Below are positions 22,685 to 34,037 of a DNA stretch of 64,000 nt, in pieces (position 1 is the stretch's first letter; every line of letters begins with the position of its first letter). The DNA comes from Hydrogenophaga borbori. GTDB taxonomy: Bacteria; Pseudomonadota; Gammaproteobacteria; Burkholderiales; Burkholderiaceae_C. The position numbers were made by a program, and so were the translations under genes. The DNA lies in the NCBI RefSeq assembly GCF_003417535.1, contig NZ_QVLS01000011.1, positions 165,696 through 229,695 of the forward strand. The letters are read 5' to 3'. The notes beneath the pieces are model-generated. The model was not told where the DNA came from. It saw nothing but the letters and a program-made list of their open reading frames with translations, and did not search any database.

Positions 22685-24364
22685 TCAGTCCCGGGGGGCG
22701 GCCTGGGGCTCGGCGGTGGCGCCCTGCGCGATGGCCTGCAGCGCCTCCGCCTCGGTGCGGTACAGGTGCAGGCGCTCGTTCTCGTGCAGGTGCCCGGCGG
22801 TGCGCAGCACGCGCTCCACCGGCAGCTTCACGCCCACCAGGTGCAGGTGCACGCGGCGGTCGTCGAGCTGTTCGCGCAGTCGACCGAAGGCCTCGGCACC
22901 GGTGGCGTCGATCCAGTTGATGGGGTGCGCGACCAGCATCACGTGCGTGGTATCGGGCTGCTGCTGCAGGTGGTCGGCCACGGCGCGCTCCAGGGCGCTG
23001 GCGGTGGCGAAGTCGAGCGCGGCGTCCATGCGCAGCGCGTACAGGCGCGGGGCCAGCGGTGGCAGCTGCCACAGGTGGCGGTCGCGCAGGCTGCCGTCGG
23101 GGTGCAGGCCGACCTCGATGATGCGCGGGTGCAGGCGCAGGTAGAGGAACAGCGTCAGCGCCATCACCACGCCGGCCAGCACGCCCCAGTACAGGCGGGG
23201 CGCGGCCAGCAGCGTGATGGCGAAGGTGGCGCCGGCGATCAGCGCTTCCACGCGCGACAGGCGCCACAGGTGAACGAAGGCGCGCGGCTTGATCAGGCCC
23301 CACACCGGCAGCACCACGATGGCCGCCAGTACCGCCAGCGGCACGTGGTGCAGCAGCGGCATGGCCAGCAGCAGCGCCAGCAGCACCACCGCCACCGAGA
23401 ACACCGTGGCCCAGGCGGTTTGCGCGCCCGCGTACAGGTTGAGCGCCGAGCGCGAGAACGAGGAACTGGTGGGCATGGCGCCGGTGAGGCCCGAGGCCAG
23501 CTTGGCCAGGCCCTGGCCGATGAGGTCCTGGTCCTGGTCCCAGCGCGAGCCGCGCTGGCCGCTGTCCACCTTGGCGCTGCTGGCCGTCTCCAGGAAGCTC
23601 ACCAGCGTGATCATGAGCGTGGGCAGCACCAGCGCACCCAGGGTCTCCCAGCCCGGCCAGCCGGGCAGGAAGAGGGCGGGCAGGCCCTGCGGCAGCGTGC
23701 CGATGACCGGACCGCCCTGGGCCTCGAAGCCCAGCAGCCGGCTCAGGCCCGCGCTGACCAGCACCAGCACCAGCACCGAGGGAAAGCCCGGGCGCAGCCG
23801 GCGCGCGCCGACCAGCAGCGCCAGCGCGCCCAGGCCGAAGGCGAAGGCCTGCAGGTGCCAGCCGCGGCCCGCGAGCAGGGCGTCCATGTTGTCGAAGCCG
23901 GTGAGCGCGGGCAGCTGCGAGGCGATGATCAGCACCGCCGCCGCCTGGGTGAAGGCCATGAGCACCGGCGAGTTCACCAGGTTGAGCAGCCAGCCGTAGC
24001 GCACCAGGCCCAGCAGCACCTGCAGGACGCCCGACAGCAGGGCCAGCCACACCGCGAGCTGCACCCATTCGGCGCTGCCCGGCGTGGCCAGCGGCGCGAG
24101 CGAGGAGCCCACCAGCAGGCAGGTGAGCGCCGTGGGCCCCACCGACAGCCGTGGCGAGGCCGAGAACAGCACCGCGATGAGCGCCGGCAGCAGCGCGGCG
24201 TAGATGCCGGTGACCAGCGGCATGCCGGCCAGCGCGGCGTAGGCCACGCCCTGCGGCACCACCATCAGGCCGACGGTGAGGCCGGCGAGCGCCTCGTTGC
24301 GAAGCAGCGCGCCGTCGGGACGGGGCCACTGCAGGAAGGGCAGGAAACGGTGCAGGCGCGGCAT
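22685..24364 (-). CDS. SulP-family inorganic anion transporter with STAS domain
   Basis: A 559-residue transporter. The N-terminal 400 residues hold the multi-helix SulP/SLC26 fold ('GLTVGLMVVPQGVAYAALAG', 'TSSSFSRSALNLYAGAQTAW'), and the C-terminus (about 435-540) is a cytoplasmic STAS domain with 'DATGAEAFGRL'. Members carry sulfate, bicarbonate or other anions by proton or sodium symport; nothing here shows which. It is 87 bp downstream of the aldehyde dehydrogenase on the same strand and may be a separate transcription unit. Confidence 0.9.
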   Translation of the reverse strand: MPRLHRFLPFLQWPRPDGALLRNEALAGLTVGLMVVPQGVAYAALAGMPLVTGIYAALLPALIAVLFSASPRLSVGPTALTCLLVGSSLAPLATPGSAEWVQLAVWLALLSGVLQVLLGLVRYGWLLNLVNSPVLMAFTQAAAVLIIASQLPALTGFDNMDALLAGRGWHLQAFAFGLGALALLVGARRLRPGFPSVLVLVLVSAGLSRLLGFEAQGGPVIGTLPQGLPALFLPGWPGWETLGALVLPTLMITLVSFLETASSAKVDSGQRGSRWDQDQDLIGQGLAKLASGLTGAMPTSSSFSRSALNLYAGAQTAWATVFSVAVVLLALLLAMPLLHHVPLAVLAAIVVLPVWGLIKPRAFVHLWRLSRVEALIAGATFAITLLAAPRLYWGVLAGVVMALTLFLYLRLHPRIIEVGLHPDGSLRDRHLWQLPPLAPRLYALRMDAALDFATASALERAVADHLQQQPDTTHVMLVAHPINWIDATGAEAFGRLREQLDDRRVHLHLVGVKLPVERVLRTAGHLHENERLHLYRTEAEALQAIAQGATAEPQAAPRD

Positions 24365-24451
24365 GGGGCGGTCGGTCGACGGGAACGGGAGGCCGGAGCC
24401 GGCGATTATCGGCGGCGCGACCGCGCGCCCTCCCGCCGCGCCCGACCGGCC

Positions 24452-25897
24452 TCAGGCCACGAAGTGCGTGAAGCGCGTGTCCAGGTAGGCCTCCATGCCT
24501 TCGATGCCCGACTCGCTGCCGTGGCCGCTGTCCTTCACGCCGCCGAACGGCGCTTCGGGCACGGACACGCCCAGGCCGTTGATCGCCAGGCTGCCCACCT
24601 CCAGCCGCTCCGACACCTTCAGGATGGCCTTGGCGCTGTCGGTGAACAGGTAGCCGGCAAGGCCGTAGGCGTTGTCATTGGCCCGGGCGATGGCCTCATC
24701 GAGCTGGTCGAAGGGCGCCACGCAGGCCACCGGGCCAAAGGGCTCGTCCTGCATGGCCGGCAAGTCCTGCGGCGCGTCGGCCAGCAGCGTGGGCGCGACG
24801 AAGCAGCCGCCCGCCGGCGCCTCGCTCGCGAGGCGGCGCGCGCCGCGCTGCACGCTGCGCTCGATCAGGTCGAGCACGGCCGCGCGTCGGCGCTGGTTGG
24901 CCAGCGGCCCCATCTGCGTGCCGGGCGCCAGGCCCGGGCCCAGCACCAGGGCGCGGCTGGCCTGCGCGAAGGCGTCGATGAAGTCGCCATAGAGCCGGCG
25001 CGCCACGTAGAAGCGCGTGGGCGCCAGGCAGGCCTGGCCGGCGTTGCGGAACTTGTGCGCCACCATCAGCGGCACCGCGCGCGCGAGGTCCGCGTCTTCG
25101 CAGACGATGACCGGCGCGTGACCCCCCAGCTCCAGGGTGATGCGCTTGAGGTGGCGGCCCGCGAGCTGCGCCAGGTGGCGGCCCACGGGCACCGAGCCGG
25201 TGAAGCTCAGCTTGCGGATGACCGGCGAGGCGATCAGCGTCTCGGAGACCTCGGCAGGCACGCCATAGACCAGCTGCAGCGCGCCGGGCGGCAGTTCCTC
25301 GGCCAGGCAGGCCACCATGGCCGCCACGCTCGCCGGCGTCTCCTCGGCGCCCTTGAGGACGATGGAGCAGCCGGCCGCGAGCGCGCCGCCGAGCTTGCGC
25401 GCCGACAGCACCAAGGGGAAGTTCCAGGGCGAGAAGGCCGCGACGGGACCCACCGGCTGCTTGAGCACCGTCATGCGGCTGTCGGGCTGGCGCGCGGGGA
25501 CCACGCGGCCGTACACGCGCCGCGCTTCCTCGGCGTACCACTGGATGAGGTCGGCGGCCATCAGGCACTCGGCGCGCGCCTCGGCCAGCGGCTTGCCCTG
25601 CTCCAGCGTGAGCAGCGTGGCGATGTGTTCGCAGCGCTCGCGCAGCCGCGCCACGCCGCGCGCCAGGCGCTCGCCGCGCTGGTGGGCCGGCACGCGGCGC
25701 CAGAGCTCGAAACCCTCGGCGCTGGCCCGCAGGGTGTCCTGCAGGTCCTTCGCGCTGGCCAGCGCGAGCTCGTCGAGGGTCTGGCCATCGGCCGGATTGA
25801 CGATGGTCTGGCGGCGTTCGCCGCCGCCGCGGCGCCACGCGCCGGCGATCAGCAGCTCGGGACAGCGGTAGGCGTGGTGGTGCTGGGGAGCGCTCAT
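24452..25897 (-). CDS. NAD(P)-dependent aldehyde dehydrogenase (succinate-semialdehyde type)
   Basis: A 481-residue ALDH. It has 'FSPWNFPLVLSARKLGGALA', the cofactor loop 'SFTGSVPVGRHLA', the general base Glu in 'LELGGHAP', and the catalytic Cys in 'NAGQACLAPTRFYV'. It is most like succinate-semialdehyde/glutarate-semialdehyde dehydrogenases. The ATG at 25897 overlaps the SDR stop as ATGA, so it is the last gene of a coupled operon containing a Rieske oxygenase. Oxidation of an aldehyde released by oxygenase or SDR chemistry to an acid is the likely role. Confidence 0.9.
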   Translation of the reverse strand: MSAPQHHHAYRCPELLIAGAWRRGGGERRQTIVNPADGQTLDELALASAKDLQDTLRASAEGFELWRRVPAHQRGERLARGVARLRERCEHIATLLTLEQGKPLAEARAECLMAADLIQWYAEEARRVYGRVVPARQPDSRMTVLKQPVGPVAAFSPWNFPLVLSARKLGGALAAGCSIVLKGAEETPASVAAMVACLAEELPPGALQLVYGVPAEVSETLIASPVIRKLSFTGSVPVGRHLAQLAGRHLKRITLELGGHAPVIVCEDADLARAVPLMVAHKFRNAGQACLAPTRFYVARRLYGDFIDAFAQASRALVLGPGLAPGTQMGPLANQRRRAAVLDLIERSVQRGARRLASEAPAGGCFVAPTLLADAPQDLPAMQDEPFGPVACVAPFDQLDEAIARANDNAYGLAGYLFTDSAKAILKVSERLEVGSLAINGLGVSVPEAPFGGVKDSGHGSESGIEGMEAYLDTRFTHFVA

Positions 25898-26652
25898 ATG
25901 TTGCGCCCCCCGTCCACGTCCAGGCAGACGCCGGTGAGGTAGGCGGCCTCGTCGGAGGCCAGGAAGGCCACGGCCGAGGCCACGTCGCCGGGGCGCGTGA
26001 AGCGGCCCAGGGGAATGCGCGCCAGGAAGCGCTCGCGGTTCTGCGGCGTGTCCTCGGCGCCCATGAAGTCGCCCAGCATCGCGGTCTCGCCGATCATGGG
26101 GTTGACCGCGTTGACGCGCACGCCCGAGCGCGCGAACTCCAGCGCCAGGCCCTTGGTGAGGTTGATCATCGCGGCCTTGCTGCCGCTGTACCAGGTGAGC
26201 CCGGGGCCGGGCCGCACGCCGGTGGTGGAGGCCACGTTGACGATGGTGCCGCCGCCCTGCGACACGAAGCCCGGCAGCACCGCGTGGGCCGACCAGAACA
26301 GGCTCTTGAGGTTGACGCGGTAGACGCGGTCGAACTCTTCCTCGCTCACGTCCAGCGCGGGCTTGTTGCGGTGCGTGGTGCCGGCGTTGTTCACCATGAT
26401 GTGCAGCCCGCCCAGGGTGTCGCGGGTGCGCGCCACCATGCCGCGGAAGGCCTGTTCGCTGGCGACGTCGCAGGCCGTGGCGCCGGCGCGGCCGCCGGCG
26501 GCGCGGATCTCCTCGGCCACCCGTTCGGCACCATCGAGGTTGAGGTCGGCGATCATCACCGCGGCGCCGCGCTGGCTGAGCAGGCGCGCGATGGACGCAC
26601 CGAAGCCTGAAGCGCCACCCGTGACGATGGCGACTTTGTCGTTGAGTTGCAT
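25894..26652 (-). CDS. Short-chain dehydrogenase/reductase
   Basis: A 252-residue classical SDR (FabG-like size). Rossmann motif 'VTGGASGFGASIA' at residues 10-22, the 'NNAGTTH' strand, catalytic Ser in 'NVASTTG', and 'YSGSK' (Tyr-x3-Lys). The C-terminal 'TGVCLDVDGGRNI' is standard. It is sandwiched between the oxygenase reductase and the aldehyde dehydrogenase: 9 bp after the former's stop, 4-bp overlap with the latter. Probably oxidises an alcohol formed from the pathway substrate. Note the odd 'GFG' in place of the common GIG in the dinucleotide loop. Confidence 0.9.
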   Translation of the reverse strand: MQLNDKVAIVTGGASGFGASIARLLSQRGAAVMIADLNLDGAERVAEEIRAAGGRAGATACDVASEQAFRGMVARTRDTLGGLHIMVNNAGTTHRNKPALDVSEEEFDRVYRVNLKSLFWSAHAVLPGFVSQGGGTIVNVASTTGVRPGPGLTWYSGSKAAMINLTKGLALEFARSGVRVNAVNPMIGETAMLGDFMGAEDTPQNRERFLARIPLGRFTRPGDVASAVAFLASDEAAYLTGVCLDVDGGRNI

Positions 26653-26661
26653 GGATTTCCT

Positions 26662-27618
26662 CTAGATGTCGAGCACCAGCCGGTCGCCGGCGCATCGCGA
26701 AACACAAACCAGCATCCGCCGCTGGGCCGCGCGCTCCTCGGGCGAGAGCACGCTGTCCAGGTGCAGGGCCTCGCCTTCGAGCAGGGGCGCCTCGCAGGTG
26801 CCGCACAGGCCCTCGCGGCAGGCGAAGGGGTGCTCCACGCCCAGCCGCTCCAGGGCGTCGAGCACGCTTTCGTTCGGGGCCACCGTGGTTTGCAGCCCGC
26901 TGCGCGACAGCCGCAGGGCGAAGCCGCGGCGTTCGTCGCCGCCCTCGACGTCGCTGGCCTTGAAGCGCTCCATGCGCACCGAGCCCGCGGGCCAGTGCGC
27001 GCTGGCGCGCGCCAGCGCGTCGAGCATGGGCGCGGGGCCGCAGGCGTAGAGGCCGTCCCAGTGCGCGTCGGCGAGCAGCGGCGCGGCGTCGATCGGTCCG
27101 CCCTGTTCGTCGTCGAAGTGGGTGCGCAGGCGCGGGCCCGCCAGGGCCTTGAGTTCGTCGAGGTAGGCCAGGCGCGAGGCGCTGCGCGCGCAGGCGAGCA
27201 GTTCCCAGTCCAGGCCCTGCGCCGCGCAGTGCCGCGCCATGGCGACGATGGGCGTGACGCCGATGCCGCCGGCCACCAGCAGCACGCGGCGGTGCGCCGG
27301 GTCCATGGCGAACAGGTTGCGCGGGGCGCTCACACGCAGCGCCTGCCCGGTGCGCAGCTGGTCGTGGATCCACGAGGAGCCGCCGCGGCTGTGGGCGTCT
27401 CGGCCCACCGCCACCAGGTAGTTGGGCTGGCGCTCGGCGCCCTGCGCGTTGACCAGCGAGTACTGGCGCGTCAGCCCGTTGGGCAGCGCCAGGTCGATGT
27501 GCGCGCCCGGCGCTGCGCCGGGCAGGGCCGCGCCGCCGCGGTGGCTGAGCTCGATCGCGAGCACGTCGCGGGCGAGCGGGCGCACCGCGCTGACCACGAC
27601 CTCGGTGCCGCCGTTCAT
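26662..27618 (-). CDS. VanB-type oxygenase reductase (FMN/2Fe-2S)
   Basis: A 318-residue class IA (phthalate dioxygenase reductase/VanB) electron-transfer protein. Flavin site 'RQYSLVNAQ', NAD site 'GGIGVTPIVAMARH', and a C-terminal plant-type ferredoxin with 'CREGLCGTC' and a final 'LVCVSRC' giving the four Cys ligands. It passes electrons from NADH to the Rieske oxygenase encoded just upstream, whose stop overlaps its ATG by four bases (27615-27618). Confidence 0.9.
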   Translation of the reverse strand: MNGGTEVVVSAVRPLARDVLAIELSHRGGAALPGAAPGAHIDLALPNGLTRQYSLVNAQGAERQPNYLVAVGRDAHSRGGSSWIHDQLRTGQALRVSAPRNLFAMDPAHRRVLLVAGGIGVTPIVAMARHCAAQGLDWELLACARSASRLAYLDELKALAGPRLRTHFDDEQGGPIDAAPLLADAHWDGLYACGPAPMLDALARASAHWPAGSVRMERFKASDVEGGDERRGFALRLSRSGLQTTVAPNESVLDALERLGVEHPFACREGLCGTCEAPLLEGEALHLDSVLSPEERAAQRRMLVCVSRCAGDRLVLDI

Positions 27619-28655
27619 GCCTGCGAGCCCGCTTCGGCCTTCACCAGTCGATCGATCAGCCAGCGCGCCTGGTTCAGGCCGGCGTCGGCGGCGATCGGCA
27701 CCAGCGGCCGGTCCGGCGCCTGGCGCATGACCTTCTGCTGCGCCTCGATCATGGCGCGGTCTTCCTCGAAGGCCACCACCACGTCGCGGTAGATCTGCTC
27801 GGTCATGGCGTCGTTGTCGAGCTCGAAGTTGCGCGCCTGGCAGAACCAGTAGTGGCTGGTGTGTTCGGTCTCGGGGGTCTGGATCGAGGTGTGGCGGAAC
27901 TGCAAGGCCTCGGGCACGCGCGTGCCCTGCGGCGCGCCGCTGCCCGCGGGCGCGGAGCCGGCGTCCATGCGCAGCACGGCCGGCGGCGTCCACTGGTAGA
28001 TCTGCCAGCGGTCGACCTTGCCCTCGAACCGGGCCACGCGCTTGTGCAGGTTGGGCATCTCGTCGTCGAGGTACCAGCGCGTGATGGTGAGGCTGCCGTT
28101 GCCCGCGGTGTCGCGTTCGATGCGCGGTTTGAGGTCGGCCGCGCTGCTGGTGCCCAGCGTGGTGGGGTGTACCCAGGCCAGGTGGGTGAAGTCCAGCAGG
28201 TTGTCCACGATCAGCCGGTAGTCGGCCTGGTAGTGGATGTAGCCGGGCTTCATGCGCCACTCGGGCGAGTCGTGCCAGAAGCAGTCGACGATGTCCTCCG
28301 CCTTGGCCAGGGCCGGGTCGCCCATCCAGATCCACACCAGGCGGTTGCGCTCCACCACGGGGTAGCTGCGCACGCAGGTCTTGGGCGGGATCTGGGCCTG
28401 GCCCGGGATCTCCACGCAGGCGCCCGAGGGGTCGAACTTCAGCCCGTGGTACAGGCAGCGCACGCAGTCGCCTTCCTTGCGGCCCAGGTGCAGCGGGGCG
28501 GCGCGGTGGCAGCAGCGGTTCTCCAGGGCCACGGCGCGGCCCTGGCTGTCGCGGTACAGCAGCACGGGCTCGTTGAGCAGGGTGCGTTCGAACAGGCCCT
28601 CCGGGGGCACTTCGATGTCCCAGGCGGCGACGTACCAGGCGTTGCGGATGAACAT
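27615..28655 (-). CDS. VanA-type Rieske oxygenase, large subunit
   Basis: A 346-residue aromatic ring-hydroxylating or O-demethylating oxygenase. The Rieske cluster ligands are in 'RCCHRAAPL' (Cys-x-His) and 'CLYHGLKF' (Cys-x2-His). The mononuclear iron site is in 'NLLDFTHLAWVH' with a later acid. Length and lack of a small subunit gene match the vanillate demethylase/dicamba monooxygenase group, which demethylate methoxy-aromatics. I chose ATG 28655 (GGAGCGAG upstream) over TTG 28667. Specific substrate cannot be told from the sequence; vanillate itself is uncertain because SDR and ALDH are unusual company. Confidence 0.87.
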   Translation of the reverse strand: MFIRNAWYVAAWDIEVPPEGLFERTLLNEPVLLYRDSQGRAVALENRCCHRAAPLHLGRKEGDCVRCLYHGLKFDPSGACVEIPGQAQIPPKTCVRSYPVVERNRLVWIWMGDPALAKAEDIVDCFWHDSPEWRMKPGYIHYQADYRLIVDNLLDFTHLAWVHPTTLGTSSAADLKPRIERDTAGNGSLTITRWYLDDEMPNLHKRVARFEGKVDRWQIYQWTPPAVLRMDAGSAPAGSGAPQGTRVPEALQFRHTSIQTPETEHTSHYWFCQARNFELDNDAMTEQIYRDVVVAFEEDRAMIEAQQKVMRQAPDRPLVPIAADAGLNQARWLIDRLVKAEAGSQA

Positions 28656-28673
28656 GTCTCGCTCCAAAACGTT

Positions 28674-30194
28674 TTACGAAGAGGCTTGCTCGCGCGTCTC
28701 GCGCGCTCGCCAGTGCAGCCGCAGACCGCGCACCAGGGGCTGAAGAACGGCCAGCGCGCAGGCGGCCAGCAGCGCGGCGGCGATCGGTCGCGTGAAGAAA
28801 ATGGACCAGGACCCGGAGGAGACGCTGAGCGACTGGCGCAGCGTCGACTCCAGGATGTCGCCCAGCACCAGGCCCAGCACCAGCGGGATCACCGGCAGGC
28901 GGCCCAGGGCGCAGGCCCAGCCGAGCACGCCCGCGCCGAGCGCGACCCACACGCCGTACATGGAGCTGCTGGTGGAGTAGGCGCCGGTGAAGCACAGGGC
29001 CAGGATCGCCGCGCCCAGCCAGCGCGGGTCGAGCCGGCTGAGCCGCGCGAACGGCCGCGCCAGCACCAGCAGCAGGAGCAGGGTGGCGATGTTGATCGAC
29101 ACCAGCGCGGCGAAGATGCCGTAGACCAGCTCGGGTTGGTCGGCGAACAGCGTGGGGCCCGGCACGATGCCGTGCACGATGAACACGCCCATGATGATGG
29201 CGGTGATGGCGTCGCCGGGAATGCCCAGGGTGAGCACGGTCAGCATGGCGCCGCCGCTGTTGGCGTTGTTGGCGGTCTCGGCGGCGACGATGCCCTCGGG
29301 GTTGCCCTGGCCGAAGCTCTCGGGCTGTTTCGCGGCGCGGCGCGCGGCGAAGTACGACATGGTGGTCGACAGCGCCGAGCCCACGCCGGGCAGGATGCCG
29401 ATGGCCGTGCCGATGCCCAGCGAACGCAGCAGGGTGCGCGGGTAGCGCAGCGGCTCCAGGAAATGCTCCAGCCGCGGCTTGCCGAAGGCGGCCATGGGCT
29501 CCGCCGTGCGCTCGCCGGGCGGGCTGGACAGCAGCACCAGGGCCTGCGCCACGCCGAACAGGCCGATCACCACCGGCACCAGGGGCAGGCCGGTCTGCAG
29601 CGCGGTGAGTCCGAAGGTGAAGCGCTGCTCGTTGGAGGTGGGGTCGATGCCGACCGTGCCGATGAGCAGGCCCAGGCCGATCATCATCACCGCCCCGCCG
29701 ATCTGGCGCTCATAGGCGCGGGCGATGAAGATCATGGCCAGCAGCGCGGCCATGAAGTTCTCGGCCGCGCCGAAGCGGCTGGTGAACTGCGAGACCGGCG
29801 CGGCGACGAAGGCCAGCACCAGCGCGCTCACGATGCCGCCGACGAAGGCCGAGGCGAAGGCCAGCGACAGCGCGCGCTCGGCCTCGCCGCGCTCGGCCAT
29901 GGGCGCGCCGTCGAACATGGTCATGATGGACGAGGCCTCGCCCGGCGTGCGGATCAGGATGGAGGTGACCGCGCCGCCGTAGTACGCGCCGACGTAGATG
30001 CCCAGCAGCAGCGTGATGCCGGCCAGCGGGTTCATGCCATAGGTCAGCGGCAGCATCACCGCGATGGCCACGCCCGGGCCGATGCCGGGCAGCACGCCGA
30101 TCACCACGCCGGTGAGGGCGCCCACGGCCACGGCCAGCAGCACGGCCGGGTGGGCCAGCCCCGCAAAGCCCATGAAGGGTTCCAACCAGCTCAT
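28674..30194 (-). CDS. Tripartite tricarboxylate transporter permease TctA
   Basis: A 506-residue large membrane subunit with about a dozen hydrophobic segments. Family signatures include 'GVLPGIGPGVAIAVMLPLTY' and 'YVGAYYGGAVTSILIRTPGE', and the repeat 'GILPGVGSALSTTMSY' in the second half. With TctB (overlapping it as ATGA, 30191-30194) and the Bug receptor upstream it forms a complete uptake system. It is followed 18 bp later by the Rieske oxygenase, so the transporter probably imports the oxygenase substrate. Confidence 0.93.
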   Translation of the reverse strand: MSWLEPFMGFAGLAHPAVLLAVAVGALTGVVIGVLPGIGPGVAIAVMLPLTYGMNPLAGITLLLGIYVGAYYGGAVTSILIRTPGEASSIMTMFDGAPMAERGEAERALSLAFASAFVGGIVSALVLAFVAAPVSQFTSRFGAAENFMAALLAMIFIARAYERQIGGAVMMIGLGLLIGTVGIDPTSNEQRFTFGLTALQTGLPLVPVVIGLFGVAQALVLLSSPPGERTAEPMAAFGKPRLEHFLEPLRYPRTLLRSLGIGTAIGILPGVGSALSTTMSYFAARRAAKQPESFGQGNPEGIVAAETANNANSGGAMLTVLTLGIPGDAITAIIMGVFIVHGIVPGPTLFADQPELVYGIFAALVSINIATLLLLLVLARPFARLSRLDPRWLGAAILALCFTGAYSTSSSMYGVWVALGAGVLGWACALGRLPVIPLVLGLVLGDILESTLRQSLSVSSGSWSIFFTRPIAAALLAACALAVLQPLVRGLRLHWRARETREQASS

Positions 30195-30691
30195 GCCAGC
30201 CACCCTGTGATCCAGGGTTCGACCCAGGGCTCGGGGAACCAGACGTGGAACAGCTCGACGAAGACCAGCTGCAGCACCGTGGCCGCGATCACGGCGAACA
30301 GCGCCGAGGCGCGCCAGGGCAGGCCGGCGCCGCGGCAGGCGGCGAGCAGGAACAGCGCCACGCCCGGGGCGAAGCCCAGCAGCAGCACGGCGGGCACCAG
30401 CAGCACGAAGAGCGCGAGCCCGGCCAGCGCCACGCCGAGGCGGCCTTCACCGGTCTCCACTTCCTCGTCGCCCAGGGCCGCGTCGCCGCGCTGGCGCAGG
30501 CGCAGCAGGTGGGCCAGCGCGCCGAGCAGGATCAGCCCGGCCGCCAGCAGCGGAAAGGCGCCAGCGGATTCGTACCAGTGCGCGGCCAGCTCCGTGCCGT
30601 TCACCAGCGCCGGCAGGTTCAGGGCGATGGCCCCGGCCATGAGGCCCAGGACCACCGAAAGGGATCGCGCCACGGCGCCCGGCAGGCTCAT
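30191..30691 (-). CDS. Tripartite tricarboxylate transporter small subunit TctB
   Basis: A 166-residue membrane protein with four predicted helices ('SLSVVLGLMAGAIALNLPAL', 'FPLLAAGLILLGALAHLL', 'LGVALAGLALFVLLVPAVLL', 'RASALFAVIAATVLQLVFVE'), the normal TctB plan. It starts 7 bp after the Bug gene and overlaps TctA. Sequence is poorly conserved in this family; the call rests on topology and on its place between receptor and TctA. Confidence 0.88.
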   Translation of the reverse strand: MSLPGAVARSLSVVLGLMAGAIALNLPALVNGTELAAHWYESAGAFPLLAAGLILLGALAHLLRLRQRGDAALGDEEVETGEGRLGVALAGLALFVLLVPAVLLLGFAPGVALFLLAACRGAGLPWRASALFAVIAATVLQLVFVELFHVWFPEPWVEPWITGWLA

Positions 30692-30698
30692 TGCGCGC

Positions 30699-31670
30699 TC
30701 ACTTCTTCACCAGGCCCAGCGATTCCATGACCGGGCGCAGCCAGGCCGCGTCCTGCTGCATCAGCGCGCTGGTCTGCTCGGGCGAGAGGTGCTCGAACAG
30801 CGTGCCCGACTTCTCGGCGTAGGCCTTCACCAGGGGGTCTTGCAGCGCGGCGTCGAGCGCCTTGGCCAGCGTCTGGATGATCTCGGGCGGTGTGCCCTTG
30901 GGCGCGAACAGGCCGGTCCAGATCGACACGTCGAAGCCATAGCCCAGCTCCTTGGCGGTCGGCACTTCGGGGAAGGCGGGCAGGCGCTTGGGCGTCATGG
31001 CCACCAGCACGCGCGCGTTGCCGGCCTTGACCTGTCCCATGATGTTGATCGACTCGACCGTCACCACGTCGGCGTCGCCCGCATTGAGCTGGGTGTAGCC
31101 CGGCGAGGGGTAGGAGACCAGCTTGGGCTTCCAGCCGTCGATGCCGGACATGCGCACCACGCTTTGCGTGGGCACGGCGCCCGGACCGAAGTTGCCCAAG
31201 ATCACTTCCTTGCCCTTGGCGTGCGCGGCCAGCTCCTTCATGGTCTTGAAGGGCGCGTCGGCCTTGGCGGCCACCACGAAGGGCAGCACGTTGTAGATGC
31301 CGATGGGCGCCATGTCGGTCATGGCGTAGGGCGCGTTGCCGGCGATCACCTGCGAGACGGCCGGTCCGATGTTGATCGAGCCCAGGGTGTAGCCGTCGGG
31401 CGCGGCCTTCACGAACTCGGCGGTGCCGATGACCGCCTGGCCGCCCGGCTTGTTGATCACCTGCACCGGCACGCGCAGCTGCTTGCTCAGGGCCTGCGAG
31501 ACGGTGCGCATGCCGACGTCGGCCGAGGTGCCGGCGGGCCAGGGCACCACCACCTCGATGGGCTTGCTGGGGTACTTGGCCTGCGCGTGCGCCAGGCCGG
31601 CGATGAGCAGGCCGGTGGCCGCGGCGAGGGTGGTGCGCAGCAGAAAGCGGCGCCGCTGGAGGAAGCTCAT
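30699..31670 (-). CDS. Bug-family (TctC) receptor of the oxygenase operon
   Basis: A 323-residue periplasmic binding protein. N-terminus 'RRRFLLRTTLAAATGLLIAG' is a Tat-like or Sec signal; the mature part has 'IEVVVPWPAGTSADVGMRTV' and 'NKPGGQAVIGTAEFVKAAPD'. It leads the operon TctC-TctB-TctA-VanA-VanB-SDR-ALDH, divergent from a LysR gene. GGAG lies just upstream of the ATG. It is the only one of the four Bug receptors here with its own permease genes. Confidence 0.92.
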   Translation of the reverse strand: MSFLQRRRFLLRTTLAAATGLLIAGLAHAQAKYPSKPIEVVVPWPAGTSADVGMRTVSQALSKQLRVPVQVINKPGGQAVIGTAEFVKAAPDGYTLGSINIGPAVSQVIAGNAPYAMTDMAPIGIYNVLPFVVAAKADAPFKTMKELAAHAKGKEVILGNFGPGAVPTQSVVRMSGIDGWKPKLVSYPSPGYTQLNAGDADVVTVESINIMGQVKAGNARVLVAMTPKRLPAFPEVPTAKELGYGFDVSIWTGLFAPKGTPPEIIQTLAKALDAALQDPLVKAYAEKSGTLFEHLSPEQTSALMQQDAAWLRPVMESLGLVKK

Positions 31671-31709
31671 GTTGTCTCCTGTCGTTCGTGTGGGGAGAGG
31701 GTGGGGGCG

Positions 31710-31719
31710 ATGCTAGGGA
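31710..31719 (-). promoter_or_regulatory. Shared Bug-gene leader decamer
   Basis: The ten bases ATGCTAGGGA (minus strand TCCCTAGCAT) lie 40 bp upstream of this Bug start and recur at 36057-36066, 59 bp upstream of the Bug gene at 35998. TAGCAT could be a weak -10 element. Two copies at matching places are suggestive, not proof. Confidence 0.3.
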
Positions 31720-31730
31720 GGGTTCGTGAT

Positions 31731-31752
31731 CGGCACCAAATCGCTTTTGCCG
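31731..31752. promoter_or_regulatory. Candidate LysR binding site
   Basis: An interrupted inverted repeat CGGCA-N12-TGCCG with an inner CAAA/TTTG pair, in the 126-bp gap between the divergent TctC operon and LysR gene. LysR-family proteins bind such interrupted dyads about 40-70 bp from the target promoter, which fits here. Binding is untested. Confidence 0.4.
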
Positions 31753-31760
31753 ACCTATGA

Positions 31761-34030
<2,270 letters not shown>

Positions 34031-34037
34031 GTCGTGA

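Noticed and set aside
22622..25942. A 1106-codon plus-strand open frame over the SulP and ALDH genes.
   Set aside because: Composition and lack of motifs show it is a codon-bias shadow.
27852..31760. A 1302-codon plus-strand open frame over the Tct-oxygenase operon.
   Set aside because: His/Gln/Arg-rich shadow with no family features. The opposite strand encodes recognisable enzymes throughout.
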